DNA from: Balanoglossus misakiensis
Taxonomy: Eukaryota; Hemichordata
DNA length: 64,000 bases
Reading direction: 5' to 3'
Assembly (NCBI GenBank): GCA_040954595.2
Contig: CM082591.2
Span: 7,874,001-7,938,000 of the forward strand
Shown here: one piece after another, positions 13,701-25,700 of the stretch
How the letters are laid out: the number at the start of each line of letters is the position of its first letter
How positions within the stretch are numbered: position 1 is the stretch's first letter
Position numbers and translations under genes: made by a program
The notes under the pieces: generated by a model
What the model saw: only the letters and a program-made list of their open reading frames with translations
Told to the model about the DNA's origin: nothing
The model's database searches: none

Positions 13701-16700
13701 TTGGAAGGACGCCCTGTTCACGAAAAAGTTGTATTGCTTTTTTTATCAAATTTAAGAAAATTGCAACCAATGAAGATCCAGTTTTTGCTGAATGGCCCAT
13801 CCAGCCAAAATCTGCAGTATAAAAAAAAAAGAATGACCACTTCTCTTTCAGTTACAAAACTTTCGCCTCTCTCCATGACAAAGTTTCTGCTATAACCTTC
13901 AATCACAAGGTTTCTGCTGTGCATTCCAGTAAGGACCTCTAACAATCACAAGTTCTTACTTTGTTATTTTGTAGGTATATCTAACTTGGCCTGTTCCCAA
14001 TTGTAATGAAGGGTGTCCATCTTCCTGGATTAAAGATGGCTATTGTGATAAAGCCTGTAACATATCAGAATGTGAATGGGATGGTGGTGATTGTGACGGT
14101 ATGTAGATCACTTATTACCTTTAAAACATTTCTGATTGACTAAAAGGGTGACGGTCATCTTATGCACATGTGCCTAACCAGAGACTCTGGTAACAAAAAT
14201 TATATACAGTCAATGCCATAATTAGCAGTGTGCTGTCCTAACAACAGACAAGATGGTGCAACCATAGTCTGTGTCGGAGATCGGGAAAAGACAGCGAATT
14301 CGGTGAAAGAAGGGACAAAAAGATGTTGCCTATTCGCAGTCACATAGAGGCATATAATTAAAGTCACATTTGTTAAATCATGACTGAGTCTGTAATATCG
14401 TATTTTCCATGTGTCTAAACTGTTTTAAATTTTGGTGTAAAGTTCCCAGGAATGATCAAAGTCGAATTTGTTGAAAATTATTGCATCACAAATTTGCCTT
14501 TAAATCTCTGCTATCAAGTTTGACTGAGTCTCAAAAGAAGTGTGCCATTTAATTCAGAATCAATTGTCTTGTTTATAATGCAGAATATGACAGTCGCTAG
14601 GTGGCTTGTTGCTATTCCGCTAATCAGTTTTTCCAAATATAGACTGGTGGGGTTTCTGGCTGTTACTAGCCGTAAAATATCCAGAGAATACTTTGTTTGA
14701 AACGGGTGTGTCCCATCATGGAATCCTTTATAGCATTGCCTGTTTTCTTATTTATCCGGAATTATCTGTTTTCTGACAGGATTGGCCCCTGATCATATAG
14801 GCGGAGGCTGGGGAAGGGAAACCTCACTCAGTAAGTAAAATATTCCAGCAAACAAATACATCTGTATTTAACCCTAATGATACTGGGTGTTATACCTGTT
14901 TAGAGTGTCAAGTCCCTTAAAATACGTATTTGCCACTTTTTCTTCCAAAACGTATTTTGACTGTCTTGACATGGCTCTCATACGTACTTAGACAAACTTG
15001 GCAGTCTGAGCCCCCCTGTAAAATGTCCCAAATCGCACTGGTTTACACTGTATTGGTCAGAGGGTCTTGTATATAGGCCCTACTGATTAACACACACTTG
15101 GCAGTCTAACAGGCCTGGGAGCCTGGATTCTAGGCACCCTGGAAATCACAACAGTTTCAACTGACTTGGCAGTGTTAGGGTTAAAGCTCCACAAGCTGTA
15201 ACTTTTGGCTTTCTATGCAGTATGTTGAAAACAAGTGTATCACATGTTTTCAATGGTTTTCAAACTTGCACATAACCAGGTATGGTACCGTATTGACAAT
15301 AGTTTGATATATTCAATATGTTATACTTACAGTGTACTGCAACTCCGGATGTGCTAATGGATGGGTTGCAGATAGATACTGTGATCAGGTGGGTAAATAT
15401 TCTGCTCTTAAATAGGCCAACACGTGAACTAAATGTAACATACAGACTACAACCATCCATGGCCTCCTACAACACAGAGGTGTTCTCTTGTGTGTTTGTT
15501 TTGTTTGTTTGTTTACAAATTTATATAGATAGAAAATAACAATATAGCTAAAAATTTAATATTTCTTTTTTTGAACAAAATTACAGTATAAATGTAAATG
15601 AAAGAGTTACACATCTGGGACAAAACCTTTGCTGTAGAATGCACTCAGGCATACATATAAAGCCCAGTGTTTTGTGAATAACTTATTTTATGCTAAGACT
15701 ATCTATTGACACCATTCCATCAGCTATTATACATGGAACCCTATAGTGTATAATGATGTATGCATATAGTATATTTATAGTTAAATTTGATTTGATCATT
15801 TTTGTCATTATTTGTTGTTGTTGGGTTTGTTTGGTTTTTTTTTTGGGGGGGGAGGCATAGAAAAAAATCACAAGGAAAATGTAAAATCCTCACTCCCACC
15901 CCCAGAAGTATTTTATGAACACTACCTAATTATTTATTTTCAGGCTTGCAATGTAGTGGAGTGTGGTTATGATGCTGGTGATTGTGGATCTCAAAATCTC
16001 AATAAGTTGTTCTCTATTGCTGTGAAACAAGATTCCAAAAATGTTATTCTACCTTCAGGTAAGACTTTTCTTATTATAAGCATACCCTTGGCATTGTTCC
16101 TTCAGTTCAGGGAGACCCTGACAGCAATGCATGTTATATCAATGGAAGTAATTTGGAAGTGATGAAAAATAAGGTACTATGCAATACAAAGTAACAACCA
16201 CATTGATTGCAATGATATACATTGTTAAAGTCATGCTTTGTTGGCAGCTGTGTCATATGGGACCCCAAACCCACAACCGCAGACGGGATGACACCCTCCC
16301 TTTAACCCTTTCACCCCCAGTTCCCTCTTTAGAGGTCCAACCTTACCATAGAAAGCAATGGGTTTGGACTGAACCATGGTGGTGAAAGGGTTGATAGTTA
16401 GTTGACTACTGGTTTATCATTCAGAGTTTGTTTCTCATGGTGTACAGCATACGATTTCACATAGTCTTGCACCAAGACTGTATGATACTGAAATGTGTCC
16501 GCGTATAGTACCTCCAATCACACAGAGCATATCAAATATGGTATTTCCAATTTTTCCGTAATTTTCTGTAGTTTTAAACTCTGTAAATATAATTATATGT
16601 ACAAGTCGATATTCACTTACAGTGCACACTTCCACCTTTGTTTACCCTTTTACCCCCAGTTCCCTCTATAGAGGTCCAACTTTACCATAGAAAAACAATG

Positions 16701-19700
16701 GGTTTGGACTGAACCATTGTGATGAAGGGTTAATGGATGCACAGTAAAACCTGTCTAAACCGGACACCAAGGAAAGGACTGAAGAAAAAGTTCGGTTTGC
16801 AGAGGTGTCCGGTTTATAGAGGTTCTTTCAACATGTGGTTCTATGTCCAAGGTTCAGGAAAATGTGTTCGGTATAGACAGGTTTCCAGATTAGACAGAGT
16901 TCGGTTTAGACAGGTTTTACTGTATTTGTTTAAGATATAACTGAATATTATTACATTGTTTCTAGGTTTGCAGGTTGTCTACTTCAATCTGACTGCGGTT
17001 TATGGTGGCGGTTCCATCACTGGTGGCAAATATGATCCAAGTCCTGTCGTTCGCACTGCGACTATCAGTAACAAATTCAAGACTGTACATTTACTTGCAT
17101 ATGGAGGATACAATACCACTAATGTTACAATCTATCTGGAGGGTAAAAATGCTCAGGAAGACTTGGTTGAGGTGAGTGAGTACGCATGCAGATACATGTA
17201 GTCTAGACTTGTGGGGGGGGGGGTTCACTTTGCTTACTCCACACACAGTCTAGCATTTCGGTCTTTATTTTTTGAATTTTTGCTATTTCCATTTCAAAGG
17301 ACTCCAACCATGGCAACTCAGGTCACTGATATTGAGCAACACCCATGCTCATTAATTCAGCCAATCAGTAGTACCGGTAGATCAGGTTGTAATTGACTTC
17401 TAAGAGGTCATGATCATAATGGTGAGCAGTGACCTGAGTTGCCATGGTGGGAACCCTTTGACATACGAATAGCAAAATTGTGGGCTCTCTTCTGGCCGCC
17501 AAAAAACTGTCGGGGGAAATCCCATAGAAAAATCTCCGAGCAAAGATGGCCGACTTGAGGTAAAGGCAATGCATGATGGTTACAGCCTCAAACTTTAAAA
17601 AAAATGCTGAGAAGTGCTGGACCTGCTGAAACTGTCCACAAAATGAAGAGAGGGAGAAGTTTCGTAAATAGTTTTCTACTATTATAATACCAGAATATAT
17701 TGTCATATCATAATATGAAATGTCATGTGGGCCATTCCATAGAGTTGCCCTCGCTTATACTAGTCATTGTTTCTTTCAGATGACCTTTAACGTGACCATA
17801 CAGACCAACCCAGCCAAAGGAGCTGTGGTTTCTACTGATTTATTGATAATGCAAGAGGAGAAAAAACAAAATGAAACAAACGCTGAAATAAAAGAAGCAA
17901 CAGATCAAGAGAAACATGAAGACAAAGAAGAATTAATTATTTTTAATGATGTACCAGAAGAAGAAAGGTAGATATGCATTATAATCAAGTTACCAATAAA
18001 ATGTCTAATAAATATGCATTTTTCATATAAAGGTAACCCTACAAAGACAACGTGAAAAACGAGACTAGTAGGTCACAGATTAAAATCTTTATCGTTTTTT
18101 GTATCGTCGCTATACATGTAGTTGGCTCTTGTGTAGTTCGCGAAAATTAATCGTTCGCGAATATTCCCATTTTACAGTATCGTTCTAATACTTGGTGTTT
18201 CATAATGCAGGATTAGGTGAGGTAAGCATGGTTAAAAGTCATGCAATATGGAAAAATGACATTTACTTTGTTTTTAACCCTTTCACCCCCAATTCCGTCT
18301 ACAGAGATCCAACCTTACCATAGAAAAGAATAGGTTAGGACTGAACCATGGTGGTGAAAGGGTTAAACAATAAATACAAAATTGTGGTTACTGCCCACAT
18401 AACTGTAGGTATATCATAAAGCTGTTTTTTGTTTCTGATATTCTGATATTGATGGACTGTGATGCAATTTATATTTTTACAGGGGTCCTAGAGCAAAAAC
18501 CTTATCAAAGATAACTGGTGCTAATTTAGATGCTGATGTAAATAATCTTCTGAAAGAAATGCCTTTAGAACTGTCATGGGTTTTACAAGAACTTCACAGA
18601 GAAGTTGATGTTGGTAAGTATTGTCATGGGAATTTATAGCTCTCACAGCGAACACCGAAGGGGGCTGCGAAACTGCTCACTGAGACGCATGCGTCAATTT
18701 TACCATTACAATAAGATTTTTGTTGTTGATTAAAATGTTTCTTATGCTCAGCGCCATATTGTTAGTCTCTCTCCAAGCAGAATTCTTATTGCGTTGATCA
18801 ACCAATCGACAAGGCTATGGGAATGCAAAGTAGGCACTCAACACCGCATGAGTCTTAGCGAGCCAGAGACATACGCACTGTATCAGTCTGAACATCTACT
18901 GAGGTCATCAACGAGAACTATAAACGTCTCGATCGAGAAGCAATGAGAAGTAATGTGCCATGCTCAAGGACACAACACCACAGCCATGCTGGGGCTTGAA
19001 CCCATGATCATGAGTCTATTGCTCCACTGGACTATGATGCCTTTCAGATAATTTGTTATGGATCTTTTCATGTCCAGCTTCATACTCAGGCATGCCTGAA
19101 TCAATTCCATTCAAATGTACATTACTTCTCATCACACAGGTGATCTGACTGAAAAGGGATTTGAAAAGAAGAAAATGAACATTCTACACACTTATATCAA
19201 AACAGGAGAGTTACCATGGACACCGTTTATTCCTGAGAAAAATGAAAGGAATGAAAAAGAAAACGGGGAAAATGAGGATAAAAATAATCTTGTGAATAAA
19301 TTAGGACAGTTAAGTCGTGAACATATGCAAGAGTTGCGTCAAGAAGATGGTGATGTGAAATTGAAAGATGAAAACCAGATGATATTGCAGAATGTTGACA
19401 AACAACAGGATATATTGCAGAATGTTGACAAACAACAGGATGTATTGCAGAATGTTGACAAACAACAGAATATTTTGCAGAACAAACAACAGGATATATT
19501 GCAGAACAAACAACAGGATATATTGCAGAATGTTGACAAACAACAGGATATATTGCAGAATGTTGACAAACAACAGGATATATTGCAGAATGTTGACAAA
19601 CAACAGGATATATTGCAGAACAAACAACAGGATATATTGCAGAATGTTGACAAACAACAGGATATATTGCAGAATGTTGACAAACAACAAGATGTTTTGC

Positions 19701-22700
19701 ATCATGTACACAAGCAAGATCTGAAGGTTAATCAAAGTGTGGATGTTCAAGAAGACACAAAGAAAATTTTTAAACAAAAAATAGACTTGAGGATAGCAGA
19801 AGATGAACCACTTGTGAAAAAACAAAAGTTTGAAAATAATGGAGGATTGGAGCAACAAGAGAAATATGAACAAGAAAATAACAAAGTTCATTCCAGGAAA
19901 GTAAACAGTTTATTTAGAAACGATGAGTTAAGAGTTAAACTCAGAAAGTTGGAACTGAACCCTGAAGTTGGTGAAAATCCTGAGTTTGAGGAATTGAATC
20001 AACAAGACGTACACAGAAACAGTAACAGTCCAAAGGCATCAAGCCGAGATGAAATTATTGGAGGATTGCAAAAACTGAAATTGGCAGCAAATATCAGTAG
20101 AAGCAAAATGGACAATTATGAAAGAGCTGATTGGCAGAAGAGAACACTTTTAAATGTTGATAGCGAAGACTTGAAGGAACTCATGATAGCAAATGATGAC
20201 ATTATAAGAAAGAGGAGTTTTCTACCTTGGGAGAAGCTAGACACAATCAGAAATGTAAAGGTAAATATGTTGTAATTGCAAACAAATTTGCATATCCTGG
20301 AAAAAAATAAACGATGGGTATTTTGGGAGCGACTTTTTTTTTCAAATACCGCAATTTCGGCACTTCTGGTTACCGTCAACATAGTGTGTGTGCGAGATTT
20401 GGGTGTACACTGGAATATATACTGGGTCGTCTTTATCTTTCATTCAAAGCGTTACCAGTTGCTGGATTTTACATTGAAATTATCAATTTATTAGGCCAAG
20501 TAAAAAATATGTGCTGTTCCGATTTCATGGTTTTCAAAAATAGGGTAGGTAGGTGGGAATATTTTTTATTTTGCAATTTTTTTTGACCACCGTAGTGTAG
20601 AAGAATGATGTCATAGTTCTTGCGTGATTCTCGCAATTTTCATAAATTTTGTATATATTTTTTTTACTTCCGGGTTTACGAAGCTCTCAAAAGTTTAGGG
20701 TTGGCGGGCTAAAATTAGGGTAGGTCGGGTAATCGGAACAGCACATTTTTTTTTATTTGGCCTTACTAGCGTTTTTTATCAAACGCACTATTTTAGCAAA
20801 ATTTAGTGTAAACATATATGTAGAGGCCTCATTGACAGGATTCGCAAATTATTTCTCAACAGACGACGGAAATCATGGATAGCAACTCTTCATATGCGGT
20901 CGACAGTAGAGTCGGTCGTCGATTGCTGGACACTTTTGGAGACTCGCTGAGACATGTCAACAAACTTTTTAATAAGAAATTTGGTTACTCAGCTCGTAAA
21001 GTACCAGCGCATATGCCGCACATGGTAGATGTGGAAGTTATGAAAGAGTTACATGACAGGTAGGTACCATACCGTAAAACACTTTATTTTTGCGAGTTGA
21101 AATTTTGACGATATTGAGAGAGGCCACTGTTTCGTGAGTATTAATTTTCGCGTTCTCTTATTTCATTCACTGCATCATTATCTTTTAAAAAAAATTACGC
21201 AACTTTTTATTTTCACGCTATTTTGGCTCTCGCGTATTTCGCGAAAATTTATTGCTCGCGGAAATAAAGTGTTTTACAGTATATACTTTGGTGAGACCAT
21301 CAACTTGTCGTTTATGTGTCGTGATCATGGTTGACTCTGAATTTCCGATAGTGTCAGGTTTGCAACACATTGTTGCCAACTTTACATAATTGACAAGGTT
21401 ATCAAAACAGCATGTGTTATATTACTTGGTGTATCAATGACTTGCTGATGGAGAGGACGTCTGCTGTGACACTAGTATTTAAATAACAGTGCAAAATTCT
21501 TGAGGGACATCATTCATGTTTGTAAAAACAGTATTGGTTTTAGCGAGGCTCCTCTGTAGTGTACATACAGACGCACCCGATCCCAAAAGGTCTCACTGAT
21601 ATATAGATATAAGAATTGTCATATAAGTGCATTATGGTGACTGCATGTCATCGTGTATGGAGTTGGTGGTTGTCACGGTTTCAGAGAATGATCCTTAAGG
21701 CCTGTTGTGTTTTAACATAGATTCTGAACAAGCTGCCATAAATCGTAAGCATTTTTTGCTGCCTCGGAGGAGGGGGGGGGACCGTTCAGGTTTCTTATAT
21801 CCAAATGTTCGTAATAACAGTGTTTGTTAGAGCCAGGCTTCAATGCAGTTGATTGATGCACTTCTTTTTGTGTTCCAGTTTTCCGGAAGAATTTGACAAG
21901 ACGTCACAACATCAAGTGAGACATTCAGAAGATATGCAATTTGCTTTCTCCTACATGTACTTCATGATGAGCCAGACAATGGACCAGAACATATCAGATA
22001 TATTTGATGAGTACGACACCGACCATTCAGGGTAAATATCTTCATTCCTTTCTGTACTTCAAATATTTACTGTAAAATGAGAAATTTTGCGAACAAGATG
22101 TTTTTGCGATATCAACAGAGGGGACTGTTTCACGACGATTAATTTTCAATAACTGCATTGTCAAAATTCGCAACAATTAATTTTTCGCATTTATTCTGGC
22201 TCCCATGAAGTTAGCAAAAATTTATCGTTCGCGAAAATTTCCCACTTTGCGGTATGTTTTCCACTGTTTTAGACCAAAACATTTTTGTCAGCTGGGGCAT
22301 GGGCCGATGTAGACTCTAAGGCAGTCGCTGTGCCTGTCGACAAGGAATGGAACTTTCATTCTGTGTACGACGCGCCACCAGGCAAAGCGACTGTACGTTT
22401 CTGTTCACATATATTTGATATGAATATTCATAGTAAAGAATTATTGTACTGCACAGGAACACGTATACACTAATGAATTCTTTGTTGCATTCACCAGGGC
22501 TTTGTCAGATCGTGAGATTCGCACAATGGCAGCCAAGATATATGAACTGCCCATAGATCTTTCAACACTGACTGGTTTAGAGACAATCATGAAAGACTGT
22601 GCTCAACTTCTCCCCAAAGAGATGGTCGTAGAATCACCAACATCAGAACAATATTATGACAAAGAAATGGTAAGAAAGCTACAAACAACTGTATTCAAGC

Positions 22701-25700
22701 CCCATGAGCTGCAACTTTGGGGGATAATTAGGCCAAATAAAAAATATGTGCTGTTCCGATTACCCGACCTACCCTAATTTTAAGCCGCCGACCCAAAATT
22801 TTTAGAGCTTCGTAAACCCGGAAGTAAAAATAACAATGTCAAATATACAAAATTTATGAAAATTGTGAGAATCACGCAAGAACTATGATGTCATTCTTCT
22901 ACACTACTGTAGCAAAGATATAAAAAGTAATTGCAAAATAAAAAGATTTCCCTACCTATCTACCCTATTTTTGAAAGCCATGTAATCGGAACAGCATGTA
23001 TATATTTTTTATTTGGCCTTATCATAAATTTTTTTCTCAAACTTTACTACCCTTAACCCATGCAGATGTATGCACTGAAGTCTATGCAAGTACTATTAAC
23101 CCTTAAGTATGAGTGCATATGCAAGTTTTATGAACCCCATTGTATAGGTACATTTGCAAGTTTTATCCAGACAAATATATAAAGTGGTGCTGCAAACGAA
23201 TATGGCCGCCACCGTGGGAAAACAGAAAATACAATGAAAACATTGCATTCTCCACTTTGAAACTTCATATACAAAACATGATCTCATGCATTAAATCACA
23301 TGGAAGTAAATGTACTCCACTGAGACATAACATTTTTTATTTTTCATTGCAATAATTCACAGTTTTTTAAAATTGTTGGAAATTTCAACTGTAATGATAT
23401 TTCTACAATTTTGTGGCCATTTCGTCAAAAATAAGTGCTATCATGATATAGTATCAGGTAATGTCATTTAAATGATAGAATTAAAAGCTTTCCAAGAATA
23501 TTGCAGATTTTCAATACACATCTTGTTGGTATAAATTTATGTATTTTAACAGTAGGTGACATACAATCTAACTTCATATGAACTGTTTATTTACAGCCTC
23601 TAGTGACAAAGTACTTGGTATTGCATTGTAATCCGCTCATAGAACTGCTAAATAAAACACATCAAGGGAGACCAAAATACAAGTAAGTTTATCGTTTAAG
23701 GGGAAACTTCTTTTTCTTTCAAAATATTTTGGTTATTTTTGCTTACATGAAAATTTAAATCTTACAAGTCTAAGTGCTGAAATTAAAGGTATACGGTCAC
23801 CTCCAATTTACATATCGCCATATATAGCTGAAATAGCGTATTTGAGACTTCTAAACAACATATGGTGGCGCTATTTTTTTGCGTGTGCCACCCACTGAAA
23901 ATCTGTGATTGGCTAGATCTTAGTTTACCATGGTAACTGTAGCTATATTTGCATAGGTGACCGTATACCTTTAATGTTAATAATAGACACTCGCTCATTC
24001 CCCCCCCCCCCCACCCCCTCCCGCCTGCATTTGCAATCTTATCCCCTAATGTGAACCATTTCCACAGTCACTAAGAGTACTTTAAGTACAACTAGAGTTG
24101 AGGGTCTTTTCTAGCATAGACTGAACTTCCCCTTTAATAGCAAACCCTCTCTAAGTTATTCCCCTTCTTGCTACTTGTCTTCTTGCTACTCAGAAAACCA
24201 TGAGACTATACTTGTAGTATTTTTGTTCTGTGTACCATATGTAATTCTTGTTCTACTCCAAACAGCATGCTAATATACCTACTCCATTTGTCAACATAGC
24301 CTGTATGTGTGTGTGTAACCCCCATTGTTATTGTTTACAAATGAATTCTAGTCCGGACTTAAATTCACATTTTGCACAATAGCAATGCTGACTATATGCA
24401 CATAGGTTGTGTTGGGCATTTCACCATGTTTCAGGAAACTGCAGTAGATACACAAAACAAACATAGAAATTATAGCAAAAAAGTTACAGCTTATGGAGCT
24501 TTAAATTTTTTTTATATCTCTTCATGTATCTATTGTGAATAATTTGTCTCTAAAATTTATTCTTCCTTTGTCAGACATGAGATCCTTGGAGATGAAGAAG
24601 TCGCTTTTAAAATGATCAGAACTAATGTTTCTCACGTCGTTGGTCAGTTAGATGATATCCGAAGAAATCCAAAGTAAGTGGATATTTTCATATTTTTGGC
24701 AAACCTTTAAAGGGCCATGATCTACTTATGCGCATGTGTTAAACCAGAGACTCTGGTTACGGGCGATAGAAATTATTGAGGTCATGCTATTTTATGAGTA
24801 ATGCTTAAATTTAGCAACTAATGTAAAATAATGCAGTATTCTTTATCAATCTTTTTTTTTCTGTAAACGTAAACATTTCATGGAGTTTGTCTGAAAAATA
24901 ATCATAGCGAATGTTCATGCACTAAATTATCTTATTTTGACTGTGTTACATGCAAAATTTCATGAAAATGACAATTATAGTAGAAGTGCACGTGGATTTT
25001 CTAACAGTTCTTTATGCGACCATATTGAAAGAGACAAATTCCATGTATTCATGGAGAGTTTTATCTTTGCTTCTCTGAGACTGACTGACAATTTGGCAAA
25101 AATATAAACATTAAGCTCTCGTTTGGTATATGCATATAATGGTAGTGTTCTGCGTGTGTGTTTATGTGACAGTGTGTATGTGTGTGTGTGTGTGTGCATG
25201 TGCATCAGTGTGTATGTGCGTATTGCCTATGTACATTATACTGGTATACGGTATATGTGATGGTCGTATGTGCAGGGTGTATGTATATACAAATTAATAA
25301 ACATGCATGTAATGTATTAACGCAAGTCTTTTCGTTCTCTGCAAAATCCTGACCTCTTCACAAATCACAGTCTTTGATGTGAAGATGCAACATCAGGGTT
25401 TAGTTGGAGTGAATGTTTGAATGAATAATTCCAATTTAGAAAATATGAAAATAGGCATAAACATGAAAAATATAAAAAAAAAACTATTTTCATCTTTTTG
25501 GTACCAGAAATATAAGGGCATGTAACATGTTACTTATCTCTCTTGCTTACAGAAAATTTATTTGTCTAAATGACAATATAGAACATAACAAGAAAGCTGC
25601 CGAAACAGTCAAAGCTGTTCTCCACGATTTTTATGAATCATTATTTCCAATCCAGTCACAGTTTGAGCTTCCAAGAGAATACAGAAACAGATTCCTTACA

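Noticed and set aside
19310-19891. 193-codon minus-strand frame and other frames over the GNPTAB repeat
   Set aside because: Antisense or shifted reading of the 30-bp minisatellite; the sense frame joins conserved GNPTAB exons on both sides.
24975-25205. His-Thr-rich minus-strand frame
   Set aside because: Translation of a TG microsatellite.
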